From positions 372,001 to 436,000 of the forward strand of contig CAVYZS010000018.1 of assembly GCA_963773085.1 (NCBI GenBank): a stretch of 64,000 nt of DNA. Direction: 5' to 3'. Of the stretch, positions 17,662-25,896 are shown in pieces; position 1 is the first letter of the stretch; each line of letters begins with the position of its first letter. A program made the position numbers and the translations under genes. This stretch comes from JAENVT01 sp963773085 (GTDB taxonomy: Bacteria; Actinomycetota; Acidimicrobiia; Acidimicrobiales; Ilumatobacteraceae). Under the pieces are notes generated by a model. It was not told where the DNA came from. It worked only from the letters and a program-made list of their open reading frames with translations, and did no database searches.

Positions 17662-18159
17662 ATGGCCCAGACTTCACTCGGGGGCAACCCCGTCAACACC
17701 ATCGGCGACCTTCCCTCGGTCGGCTCCGTTACTCCATCGTTCACTGTCACCAAGGCTGATCTCTCCGACATCACCCCGGCGGACCTGGCCGGCCGACGGG
17801 TGGTCATCAACATCTTCCCGAGCCTCGACACGTCAACGTGCGCGACCAGCGTTCGCAAGTTCAACGAACTGGCTTCCGGTCTCGACAACACCACCGTGTT
17901 GTGCGTGTCGGCCGACCTGCCCTTCGCCCAGGCCCGCTTCTGCGGAGCCGAGGGATTGACCAACGTCACGACGGGGTCGACCTTCCGAAGTGACTTCGGC
18001 GTGGCATATGGCGTGAAGATGACCGATGGCAAGTTGGCCGGCCTGATGGCCCGCTCCGTCGTCGTGCTCGACGAGAACGGCAAGGTCCTGCACTCTCAAC
18101 TCGTACCAGAGATCGCCCAGGAGCCCGACTACGACGCAGCCGTCGCGGCACTCGGCTAG
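17662..18159 (+). CDS. tpx: Thiol peroxidase (Tpx, atypical 2-Cys peroxiredoxin)
   Basis: A 165-aa peroxide-reducing enzyme. The peroxidatic Cys60 sits in LDTSTCATS and the resolving Cys94 in RFCGAEG, the same spacing as in characterised Tpx proteins. It removes hydrogen peroxide and lipid peroxides in the cytoplasm with thioredoxin as reductant. The gene is monocistronic and convergent with dapB, with 7 bases between the stops. Confidence 0.95.
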   Translation: MAQTSLGGNPVNTIGDLPSVGSVTPSFTVTKADLSDITPADLAGRRVVINIFPSLDTSTCATSVRKFNELASGLDNTTVLCVSADLPFAQARFCGAEGLTNVTTGSTFRSDFGVAYGVKMTDGKLAGLMARSVVVLDENGKVLHSQLVPEIAQEPDYDAAVAALG

Positions 18160-18166
18160 CACTCGA

Positions 18167-18937
18167 TCACATACCGAGCATCGACTCGAGACCGAGCGTC
18201 ACGCCGGGATGCTCGGCAATGTGCTTGCAGGCCAAGATCACGCCGGGCATGTAGCAGACGTTGTCGAAGCTGTCTTGACGTATGGTCAGGGTCTGACCAT
18301 GGGTGCCGAGGATCACTTCCTGGTGGGCAACCATGCCACGCATCCGCACAGAATGAACGCGGATGCCGGCCGGGCCCTCGCCGCCACGTGCACCGGCATA
18401 GACCTCGTTCTGCGTCGGATCGGTGATCCACTCGTCCGAGGCCGCTGCCATTCGCTTCGCCGTCGTGATGGCCGTGCCCGACGGCGCGTCGATCTTGCTT
18501 TCGTGATGCAGTTCGATGATTTCTGCGCTGTCGAAATAGGGCGCGGCCAACTCGGCGAATCGCATCATCAACACTGCGCTGATCGCGAAGTTCGATGCGA
18601 TGACGCAGTTGCTGCCGCTGAACTCCGAGCGGAAGTTGTCGATGTCCGCATCGCTGAACCCCGTCGTGCCGACAACCGCGTGCACTCCGTGCATCGCCAG
18701 CCACGGCAGGGTGACGCGAGCCGCCTCCGCCACGGTGAAGTCGACGACCACTTGGCATCCGGCGTCGGCCAGCGATCGCAGGTCACCGGTGATGGTCACT
18801 CCGTGCCGGGTTTCGCCGACTGACCGTCGATCGACGGCGGCGACGAGATCGAGATCGCGATCCAGGGCGACTGCCGCGCAGACCGTGCGCCCCATCCGCC
18901 CGCCTGCACCGACAACACCGACCTTGATCTGCGACAT
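18167..18937 (-). CDS. dapB: 4-hydroxy-tetrahydrodipicolinate reductase
   Basis: A 256-aa enzyme of the lysine and meso-diaminopimelate pathway. It reduces 4-hydroxy-tetrahydrodipicolinate with NAD(P)H. The dinucleotide loop GAGGRMGR is at the N-terminus. The catalytic motif ELHHESKIDAPSGTA carries the catalytic His and Lys of the family. It follows the M16 peptidase gene by 51 bases on the same strand, as in many actinobacteria where pnp, the peptidase and dapB lie together. Confidence 0.95.
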   Translation of the reverse strand: MSQIKVGVVGAGGRMGRTVCAAVALDRDLDLVAAVDRRSVGETRHGVTITGDLRSLADAGCQVVVDFTVAEAARVTLPWLAMHGVHAVVGTTGFSDADIDNFRSEFSGSNCVIASNFAISAVLMMRFAELAAPYFDSAEIIELHHESKIDAPSGTAITTAKRMAAASDEWITDPTQNEVYAGARGGEGPAGIRVHSVRMRGMVAHQEVILGTHGQTLTIRQDSFDNVCYMPGVILACKHIAEHPGVTLGLESMLGM

Positions 18938-18988
18938 GCCCGTGACCGTAGTCGCGCCTGGCGCCCAGGCGATGAGAGATGAGCCGGG

Positions 18989-20215
18989 TCAGGCGGTTGG
19001 ACCGACGGTGACCACGATCGGCTCGGACGTGAACACCCGATCGATCGTCCTTGCCACGGCGGTCTGATCGACCGCGGCCCAGCGGGCCACCTGATCTTCG
19101 ATCGGCCGAACGGATCCGGTGGTGATCAACTGGCCGCCATTGCGGGCCATCCGCGCCCCGGTGTCTTCCAGACCGAGCTCGAAGGCACCGGTCAGGTACC
19201 CGATGGCGACATCCAACTCGTCGTCAGAGATCCCATCGCCCACCAGCAGGGAGAGTTCGGCATTCATCAGTTCGATCACGTCGTGGGCATGTTCCGGCTG
19301 AGTGCCCGCGTACATCTGGAACGCACCACTGTCGGCATAAGCCGACACGCCGGAGTAGACCGAGTAAGCCAGACCGCGGCGTTCGCGGATCTCCTCGAAC
19401 AATCGGCTGGACAACCCGCCGCCGAGCACGTGATTGACGACATCGAGCGCTTCTCGATCGTCATCGCCACGGGCCAGGGACCGACCGCCCATCACGATGT
19501 GAACCTGCTCAGTGTCGTCGTCGATCGAGTGGTGACCGCCGACCCCGTCGGGTGCGCTGCGCGACGGAAGCGGACGTGGCGAACCGACGCCGGCGAAGGC
19601 CGTCGAGACGAGCTGCAACGCATCGTCGTGTTCGATCGGCCCGGCGAGGCTGACGACCATTGAACCGGAGTGGTAATGAGTCTCGAAGAACCGACGGACA
19701 TCGGCAGCGTCGATCGCTTGCACCGTCTGGCGATCCCCCGCCGTCTCTCTGCCGAGTGGATGGTCGGCGAACAACTGCGCGGCAAACGCGCGATGTGCCA
19801 CGTCGTCGGGAGAATCGTCGTCCATCGCCAACTCCTCGAGGATCACGAGGCGTTCGCTGTCGACATCGGTCGCCCTCAACGCTGGACGAATCAATACATC
19901 ACCGAGGAGATCGACGCCGAACACTGCATGCCGAGCCGGCAGTCGGATGTAGTACGCGGTGTATTCCTTGGAGGTGAAGGCGTTGAAGTCGCCACCGACT
20001 CGGTCCACCGACCTCGAGATTTCCTGTGATGTCCGTGTCGCCGTGCCCTTGAACAACAGGTGCTCCAGGAAATGGCTGACGCCACTCACTGCTGCCGGTT
20101 CATCTCGCGACCCGACCCCGACCCAGACGCCTGTGGCCACCGACAACGCGCCAGGCACGTGTTCGGTGGCCACGGTCAGGCCAGATTCGAGTTGAGTGAT
20201 CCGAAGGTCGGTCAT
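18989..20215 (-). CDS. M16 (pitrilysin-type) zinc peptidase
   Basis: A 408-aa insulinase-family protease. The inverted zinc motif HxxEH is present as H48-F-L-E51-H52, and the third metal glutamate follows in VILEELAMD. It is half the size of eukaryotic members, as usual for single-domain-pair bacterial forms that dimerise. It sits directly downstream of pnp, the position seen in most Gram-positive genomes (ymxG/mpp). The cellular substrate is not known. Confidence 0.9.
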   Translation of the reverse strand: MTDLRITQLESGLTVATEHVPGALSVATGVWVGVGSRDEPAAVSGVSHFLEHLLFKGTATRTSQEISRSVDRVGGDFNAFTSKEYTAYYIRLPARHAVFGVDLLGDVLIRPALRATDVDSERLVILEELAMDDDSPDDVAHRAFAAQLFADHPLGRETAGDRQTVQAIDAADVRRFFETHYHSGSMVVSLAGPIEHDDALQLVSTAFAGVGSPRPLPSRSAPDGVGGHHSIDDDTEQVHIVMGGRSLARGDDDREALDVVNHVLGGGLSSRLFEEIRERRGLAYSVYSGVSAYADSGAFQMYAGTQPEHAHDVIELMNAELSLLVGDGISDDELDVAIGYLTGAFELGLEDTGARMARNGGQLITTGSVRPIEDQVARWAAVDQTAVARTIDRVFTSEPIVVTVGPTA

Positions 20216-20252
20216 CGAACGCCTCGATCAGCGGTCGGGGCCGAGCGCGGGA

Positions 20253-22670
20253 TCAACGGTGCCGGCGCGGACCACGACTACGAGTATCGCCACGCGGGCC
20301 GCGATCACCTTTGTCGGATGCGCCACCACCGGCCTCGCCACCGGGTCCGAGGTCACCGAGCTCACCAGCGAGTTCCGCATCGAAGGCATCGTCGAAGCTG
20401 ACGGCTACGGGCCGATCACCTGCGGGCACCGTCGCGCTGACCGGTGCAGCTGCAGCCGGGGACGACACGTCGCCGTTGGGGAAGGGGTTCCACGAGGCGC
20501 CAGGGGTCAGGCTGACCTTGCCCTTTTCGTCGATTTCCTCGACGATGACCTCGATCTCCTGACCAAGGGTGAGCACGTCTTCGACGTTGTTGATCCGCTT
20601 GCCTTTGCCGAGCTTGGAGATGTGCACGAGACCGTCGCGGCCGGGGAGGATGTTGACGAACGCACCGAACTTGGTGACGTTGACGACCCTGCCCATGTAG
20701 GTCGCTCCGACATCGGCCTTCGGTGGGTCGACGATCGCCAAGATACGCGCCTTGGCTTCCTCCATCTTCGAAGCCTCGACGGCACCGATCGTCACGATGC
20801 CCACCGAACCGTCGTCGTCGACGGCGATGTCGGCACCGGTTTCTTGCTGGATGGTGTTGATGACCTTGCCCTTCGGCCCGATCACCTCACCGATCTTGTC
20901 CATCGGAATGGTGATCGAGATGATCTTCGGGGCTGTTGCGGCGACCTCGGCACGAGGCTGGGCGATGCAAGCGTTCATGTTGGACAGGATCTCGGTGCGG
21001 GCCTCTTTGGCCTGATCGAGCGCGGCAGCCAGCACATCGGCTGGGATGCCCTCGATCTTGGTGTCGAGCTGCAACGCCGTGATCACGTCGGAGGTACCCG
21101 CCACTTTGAAGTCCATGTCCCCGAACGCGTCTTCGGCGCCGAGGATGTCGGTGAGGGTCGTGTACTTGCCCTCGGCATACACCAAGCCCATGGCGATTCC
21201 GGCGACGGCGGCCTTGATCGGCACACCGGCATCCATCAACGCCAGCGAACCGGAGCAGACCGACGCCATCGACGTCGAGCCGTTGGAGGCCAGAACCTCG
21301 GCAACCAGGCGCAGCGTGTAGCTGAACTCGTCCTGGCTCGGCAGCACCGGCAGCAGGGCACGGGCGGCGAGCGCACCGTGACCGATCTCGCGGCGCTTCG
21401 GCGAACCGACACGGCCGGTCTCACCATTGGCCCACGGGGCCATGTTGTAGTGGAACAGGAAGTACTTGTGGGTCTCCGGGCTCAGCGTGTCCATCAACTG
21501 GTTCATACGCGGCATGGCCATGGTGACGACGTTCATCACCTGGGTCTCGCCGCGCTGGAACAGGCCAGTGCCATGTGCCGTCGGCAACACGGTGACTTCG
21601 CTGCTCAGCGGACGAAGGTCACGAGGACCGCGACCGTCGATGCGCAAACCTTCGTCGACGATGCGCTTGCGCACGGCCTTCTTGGTCAAGCTGCGCACGG
21701 CCTCTTTCACCTCGCGCTCGCGACCGGCGAACTCTGCACCCTCGCCGCAGAGCGCGGCGATGGCCTCGGCAGCGGCGGCGTCGGTGGCTGCGTTCCGTTC
21801 GGCCTTGGCGCTGATGGTGACGGCCTTGGCCACACCATCGCCGGCGATGGCAGCAACGGCGTCGAACACATCCTGGCCGTAGTCGAGCTGCGGGGTGTAC
21901 GTCATCGGCACGATCGGGCCGTGGGTGGCGATCACCGAGGCGACGAGCTGACGCTGCAGCGCGATCGACTCCTTGATGAACACCTTGCAGGCCTCGAGGC
22001 CACCCGCAAGGACCTTCTCGTCGACCTTTGGTGCGCCGGCCGCGTAGTACTCGAAGCTCTTCGCCGTGCCGCCGGCCTCCACCATCATGATCGCCACGTC
22101 GCCGTTGTCGAGCTGGCGACCGGCAACGACGAGTTCGAACGTGCTGGCGTCGCCCTCTTCGTAGGTGGGGTGAGGGATCCACTCGCCGGTCTGGCTGTGG
22201 GCGATGCGCACCGCGCCGATCGGACCATCGAACGGGATGCCGGAGATCATCAACGACGCCGAAGCGGCATTGATGCTGAGCACGTCGTGCGGGTTGGCCA
22301 TGTCGGCACCGAGAACCGTCAGCACGACCTGGGTCTCGTTGCGGAAGCCCTCCGGGAACGCAGGGCGCAACGGACGGTCGGTCAAGCGACAGGTGAGAAT
22401 CGCATCTTCTGTGGGTCGACCTTCACGACGGAAGAACGAGCCAGGCACCTTGCCGGCCGCATAGGCGCGCTCCTCGACGTCGATCGTCAATGGGAAGAAA
22501 TCTGTTCCCGGACGCACGTCCTTGGCGGCGTTGGCCGTGGCCAGCACGATGGTGCGGCCGATACTGGCCAGCACTGCACCCTGGCTTTGTTGGGCAAACT
22601 TTCCTGTCTCGAACGACAGGGTCTTGTCAGTACCCGAAACTGGGCCTGACACTCGAATGGCGTCTGCCAT
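20253..22670 (-). CDS. pnp: Polyribonucleotide nucleotidyltransferase (PNPase)
   Basis: An 805-aa phosphorolytic 3'-5' exoribonuclease of RNA decay. Two RNase PH domains flank a helical linker. These are followed by a KH domain with the GxxG loop IGPKGKVI and an S1 domain (VGATYMGRVVNVTKFGAFV). The C-terminal tail of about 90 residues is acidic, then Gly/Arg-rich (ending GPRGDTRSRGPRRHR), and could bind RNA or partners. A strong ribosome binding site AAAGGAG lies 7 bases before the ATG. It is downstream of rpsO, the classical arrangement, with a structured 208-base spacer. Confidence 0.97.
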   Translation of the reverse strand: MADAIRVSGPVSGTDKTLSFETGKFAQQSQGAVLASIGRTIVLATANAAKDVRPGTDFFPLTIDVEERAYAAGKVPGSFFRREGRPTEDAILTCRLTDRPLRPAFPEGFRNETQVVLTVLGADMANPHDVLSINAASASLMISGIPFDGPIGAVRIAHSQTGEWIPHPTYEEGDASTFELVVAGRQLDNGDVAIMMVEAGGTAKSFEYYAAGAPKVDEKVLAGGLEACKVFIKESIALQRQLVASVIATHGPIVPMTYTPQLDYGQDVFDAVAAIAGDGVAKAVTISAKAERNAATDAAAAEAIAALCGEGAEFAGREREVKEAVRSLTKKAVRKRIVDEGLRIDGRGPRDLRPLSSEVTVLPTAHGTGLFQRGETQVMNVVTMAMPRMNQLMDTLSPETHKYFLFHYNMAPWANGETGRVGSPKRREIGHGALAARALLPVLPSQDEFSYTLRLVAEVLASNGSTSMASVCSGSLALMDAGVPIKAAVAGIAMGLVYAEGKYTTLTDILGAEDAFGDMDFKVAGTSDVITALQLDTKIEGIPADVLAAALDQAKEARTEILSNMNACIAQPRAEVAATAPKIISITIPMDKIGEVIGPKGKVINTIQQETGADIAVDDDGSVGIVTIGAVEASKMEEAKARILAIVDPPKADVGATYMGRVVNVTKFGAFVNILPGRDGLVHISKLGKGKRINNVEDVLTLGQEIEVIVEEIDEKGKVSLTPGASWNPFPNGDVSSPAAAAPVSATVPAGDRPVAVSFDDAFDAELAGELGDLGPGGEAGGGASDKGDRGPRGDTRSRGPRRHR

Positions 22671-22737
22671 TGCGAGCTCCTTTCAGTTGTCGACGCACAT
22701 CCTGTGCGCCGTTCGAAGGAGCAGCGGGGCCGGTTCC

Positions 22738-22787
22738 CAGTCGGCAACCCCGCCACGTCGTGCGGGGCTCTCGACTGACAACCGACT
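22738..22787 (-). other. Structured rpsO-pnp spacer RNA (pnp leader)
   Basis: Two nested inverted repeats occur in the pnp leader: CCCCGC/GCGGGG (22748-22753 and 22762-22767) inside AGTCGG/CCGACT (22738-22743 and 22782-22787). In other bacteria the pnp leader forms an RNase III-sensitive hairpin used for autocontrol. Similar use here is inference. Confidence 0.45.
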
Positions 22788-22839
22788 CGGTTGCTGCTCT
22801 TGTGAATTGTCGGCCTCTTCGGCCTCTTGTATGTGACAA

Positions 22840-22863
22840 GGGCCGAGCCATGAGGCCCGGCCC
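22840..22863 (-). terminator. Hairpin behind rpsO, candidate terminator or processing site
   Basis: Ten-base arms (22840-22849 and 22854-22863) with a 4-base loop. In the minus-strand RNA the single irregular position is a G-U pair, so the stem is continuous. It begins 15 bases after the rpsO stop. The downstream sequence TTGTCAC has no long U-run, so termination may be partial and pnp read-through possible. Confidence 0.5.
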
Positions 22864-22878
22864 AAGATTTGTTGGCGA

Positions 22879-23133
22879 CTAGCGACGCAGCCCGTTCTTC
22901 TGAACGATCTGGCGATAGCGCTCGATATCGATATTGCGAGCGTAGTCGAGCATTCGACGACGCCGACCGACCAGCATCAGAAGGCCACGACGACTGTGGT
23001 GGTCCTTCTTGTGGCTCTTCAGGTGCTCGGTCAGCTGATTGATTCTCGCGGTGAGCAGTGCAATCTGCACTTCCGGTGAGCCAGTGTCGCTGTCGTGTAC
23101 CTTGTGCGCGTTGATCGTGTCCTGTTTGGACAT
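22879..23133 (-). CDS. rpsO: 30S ribosomal protein S15
   Basis: An 84-aa primary rRNA-binding protein of the small subunit platform. The family patterns DTGSPEVQIALLTARI, HKKDHHSRRGLLMLVGRRRR and the C-terminal YRQIVQKNGLRR are all present. The start ATG 23133 has AAGGAAGG upstream. It precedes pnp on the same strand. In the usual actinobacterial order ribF lies just upstream; here a 3.9-kb plus-strand insert separates them. Confidence 0.97.
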   Translation of the reverse strand: MSKQDTINAHKVHDSDTGSPEVQIALLTARINQLTEHLKSHKKDHHSRRGLLMLVGRRRRMLDYARNIDIERYRQIVQKNGLRR

Positions 23134-23288
23134 GTCGTTGCCTTCCTTGGGTTGGAGGTCGCGCTCGGATCCGACCGGATCAGAACGCATCTCGCCAGAG
23201 GGTGAGCCCCAGCGGACCCGACCATGATAGCGCCGGAGCAGTCATTTCGCTTCCGAATGGCGGTGGATGCACCCCTACACTCACGCCC

Positions 23289-23450
23289 ATGTTCACCGGG
23301 ATCGTCGAGGAGCTGGGCACGCTGGAGAGCTGCGAGACGGTCGGTAGGGGTTCGATCACGGTCAACATCGAACCCGACATCGAACTCGACATCGAACTCG
23401 ACATCGTCGCCAAGCAGATCGAGCGGCTGCTGGAGCCCTATCGACCATGA
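23289..23450 (+). pseudogene. Internally deleted riboflavin synthase alpha chain relic (53 aa)
   Basis: The reading frame starts with the hallmark N-terminus of riboflavin synthase (MFTGIVEELGTLES). After about 25 residues it jumps to the family C-terminus (VNIE..., DIVAKQIERLLEP), with a tandem 12-base repeat GACATCGAACTC in between. About 150 internal residues, including both lumazine-binding modules, are missing. The frame is nevertheless open and its stop overlaps the ATG of the next ABC ATPase gene (ATGA). It cannot be an active synthase. It could be a relic whose ribosome binding context now drives transporter translation, or a small peptide of unknown role. Confidence 0.6.
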
Positions 23451-24208
23451 CGAGTGCCGTCTCGTTGCGAGGGTTACGCAAGTCGTTCGGAGACCTCGAG
23501 ACCATCGCCGACATCGATCTCGACGTCGCCCAAGGGTCATTCGTCAGCATCATCGGCCCGTCGGGGTGTGGCAAGTCGACCCTGCTGCGAGTGATCGCCG
23601 GACTCGAGCCGGCGACCTCCGGCGAAGCCGTGGTCTACGGCGAGCCGGCCATCGCTGCCCGACGTCACAAGCAGGTGGCGATCGTGCCCCAACATCCGGG
23701 GCTGCTGCCCTGGAGGACAGTTCGAGACAATGCCCGGCTACTCCTCGACGTCAACCGCAGGGCCAACGGATCGACGACCGTCGATCCCCTCGAGTTGCTG
23801 GAGCGCGTCGGCCTCGGCACGTTCCTCGACGCCCGCCCTCACGAACTCTCCGGCGGGATGCAACAGCGCGTGGCGCTGGTCCGCGCCCTCGCTCTTGGTG
23901 CGCCGCTCCTGGCGATGGACGAGCCGCTGGCGGCGCTCGACGAGATCACCCGCTCGGAGATGCGCGGACTGATCAACCAACTGGTCGAAGGCCGGGGCGT
24001 GACGACGATCTTCGTCACCCATTCGATCGGCGAGGCCGTGGCACTCAGCGATCGAGTGCTGGTCACCTCTCACCGGCCGGCGCGGATCATCGCCGACATC
24101 GACATCGATCTGCCCCGGCCCCGTTCCGACGACGTCGACGACGATCCGCGCTTCTTCGATCTCTGCTCCCAAGTCCGTCACTGGTTGCTGCGCGGAGCGA
24201 ACCGTTGA
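23447..24208 (+). CDS. ABC importer ATP-binding protein (SsuB/TauB/ThiZ-like)
   Basis: A 253-aa ATPase with intact Walker A GPSGCGKST, Q-loop PQHPGLLPW, signature LSGGMQQR, Walker B LLAMDEPLAALD and H-loop THSIGEAV. It belongs to the branch serving sulfonate, taurine, nitrate, HMP or riboflavin importers. Both ends overlap neighbours: ATGA with the riboflavin synthase relic and TTGA with the permease. The binding protein encoded 1.7 kb downstream is of NMT1/THI5 type, which fits a vitamin or precursor importer. Substrate is inferred only. Confidence 0.88.
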   Translation: MTSAVSLRGLRKSFGDLETIADIDLDVAQGSFVSIIGPSGCGKSTLLRVIAGLEPATSGEAVVYGEPAIAARRHKQVAIVPQHPGLLPWRTVRDNARLLLDVNRRANGSTTVDPLELLERVGLGTFLDARPHELSGGMQQRVALVRALALGAPLLAMDEPLAALDEITRSEMRGLINQLVEGRGVTTIFVTHSIGEAVALSDRVLVTSHRPARIIADIDIDLPRPRSDDVDDDPRFFDLCSQVRHWLLRGANR

Positions 24209-24966
24209 GTCGAACCCGGTTGCTCGCGCCGATCGTCGGGCTGGTCCTGTTCTTCGTTGCTTGGGAACTGTTGGTGCGCGCCTTCGGTATCCGGCCGTTC
24301 GTCCTGGCGACGCCGAGCCGAATCGTCAGGTATCTGGCCCGGTTCCCCGACGACTACCTGCGAGCCGCGCTGATCACGATGAAGCACGCTGCGCTCGGCT
24401 ACGCCGTCGCAGTGTTCGTCGCCCTGGTCATCGGAGCGGCGATGGCTGCATCGGGCTTCGTCGAACAAGCCACGCAGCCGGTGCTGACATTGATCGCGGT
24501 GACCCCATTCGCGGCATACATCGCCTCGGTCAAGATCGGCCTCGGTCTGTTCTCCGATCGTCCCGTCGTGTTCATCGTCGCCCTGGTGTCGCTGCCCGCC
24601 TTTGCCTTCGCCACCGCCGACGGCATGCGCAGTGCAGATCCGTCGAGTCGGGAGCTCCTCGCCTCGGTGGACGCATCGCGGTGGGAGGTGCTGTGGCATC
24701 TACGCCTGCCGTCTGCGCTCCCCTCACTGTTCACCGCGGCCAAGTACAACACCGGCCTGGCGTTGATCGTCGCCTACCTCGCCGAGGGCGGAACCGGCGG
24801 ACTCGGCGAAATCGGCAGCCGCGCGGTCGCCGGAAATCAGGGCGACCGGCTATGGGCGGCGATCCTGTCGATGGCGTTTCTCGGAACCATCAGCCTGATG
24901 CTGCTCAACGCGCTCCAGGGTGCGGTGATGGGGTGGCACGCATCGCAGCGCTCACAGCAAGGCTGA
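24205..24966 (+). CDS. ABC importer permease (SsuC/ThiX/RibX-like)
   Basis: A 253-aa BPD_transp_1 permease with about six membrane segments. The cytoplasmic EAA loop is seen in ELLASVDASRWEVLWHLRLPSALP. The TTG start at 24205 overlaps the ATPase stop by 4 bases; in the same frame the open stretch extends far upstream but overlaps the ATPase and relic. It forms one operon with the ATPase, the chorismate mutase-VOC gene and probably the NMT1-type lipoprotein. Confidence 0.87.
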   Translation: MSRTRLLAPIVGLVLFFVAWELLVRAFGIRPFVLATPSRIVRYLARFPDDYLRAALITMKHAALGYAVAVFVALVIGAAMAASGFVEQATQPVLTLIAVTPFAAYIASVKIGLGLFSDRPVVFIVALVSLPAFAFATADGMRSADPSSRELLASVDASRWEVLWHLRLPSALPSLFTAAKYNTGLALIVAYLAEGGTGGLGEIGSRAVAGNQGDRLWAAILSMAFLGTISLMLLNALQGAVMGWHASQRSQQG

Positions 24967-24984
24967 CCGGATACGGTGCACGTG

Positions 24985-25773
24985 ATGGCCGATCTCGATG
25001 ACCTCCGCTCGCGAATCGATCAACTCGACAGCGCCCTGATCGCAATCGTTGCCGAGCGCCTCGCCGTGTGCCGCCAGGTCGCTGCCGTGAAGGAGGGATC
25101 CGACACACCGGTCATCCAGCCGGCACGGGTCCGCGACGTCGTGGTGACCCGCCGCCAGCGGGCCATCGAGGCGGGCATCGACCCTGATTTCGCCGAGCAG
25201 CTCTTTCGAGTGCTGTTGACCGAGACCCATCGCATCGAAGTCGCCGGACAACGACCCGACGCCGCGCCCGAGAAGCCGGCGACCACCGGTGAAGCCCGAT
25301 CCGGTCTCGACATCGTGGCCACGCGCGTCGATCACATCGTCGTCGCAGTCGACGACTACGACTCAGCGAAGACCACCTTGCAGACCCGCTTCGGGTTTCA
25401 CGAGGTGGCGATGGCCGGAGGACCGCGTCCAGGAATTTGTACGCTGGCCGCCGGCGGCGTGACACTGGTGCTGGTGGGCGCCCAGGCGTCGCCCAACGTT
25501 GCCGCCTACCTCGAACAGAACGGCCAAGGAGTTCAGCACGTCGCCATCGAGGTGCTCAACGCCGGCTTCGCCCGCGCCTGCCTCGCCGATGCGGGAACAC
25601 CGCTGCTGACCGAAGTGTTGGTCGATGACGATGGGCACGAGCAGTTCTTCGCGGCGAGTGAACCAGCAGCCGGGCTACAACTGGGGTTCATCTCACGCAC
25701 TGGTCATCGCGTCGGGGTCGGAGCCGACAACGTGCTTGCGCTGTTCGACGCCATTCGGACAGCTTCGGGGTGA
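24985..25773 (+). CDS. Chorismate mutase (AroQ type)-VOC domain fusion protein
   Basis: A 262-aa two-domain protein. Residues 1-85 have the three-helix AroQ pattern (LRSRIDQLDSALIAIVAERL, then AAVKEGSD, then ARVRDVVVTRR), the fold that converts chorismate to prephenate. After a Pro/Ala linker, residues about 105-255 form one VOC module like half of a 4-hydroxyphenylpyruvate dioxygenase, with histidines in TRVDHIVVAV and VQHVAIEV. The third metal carboxylate is not evident (LQLGFISR). The ATG 24985 was chosen; GTG 24976 is also possible. Its placement inside an importer operon is unusual. The reaction of the VOC part is unknown. Confidence 0.72.
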   Translation: MADLDDLRSRIDQLDSALIAIVAERLAVCRQVAAVKEGSDTPVIQPARVRDVVVTRRQRAIEAGIDPDFAEQLFRVLLTETHRIEVAGQRPDAAPEKPATTGEARSGLDIVATRVDHIVVAVDDYDSAKTTLQTRFGFHEVAMAGGPRPGICTLAAGGVTLVLVGAQASPNVAAYLEQNGQGVQHVAIEVLNAGFARACLADAGTPLLTEVLVDDDGHEQFFAASEPAAGLQLGFISRTGHRVGVGADNVLALFDAIRTASG

Positions 25774-25896
25774 TCGCCCTGGCGATATGCTCGGCTCACG
25801 CATGACCGTAGGGGTGCTCCGCGAGTTTCTCGCAACGCGACAGTTGCCCGTTGTGCACTGGCAACAACCCGATCCCTCGTTGCAAAGGACTCGCCC

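Noticed and set aside
20196..22649. An 817-codon open frame on the plus strand opposite pnp
   Set aside because: It mirrors the highly conserved PNPase gene; its product is Asp/His/Arg-rich and resembles no protein. GC-rich codon bias creates such shadows.
23191..23288. Possible FMN riboswitch before the riboflavin synthase relic and importer
   Set aside because: The conserved RFN core sequences are not present, nor before the lipoprotein gene at 25774-25896.
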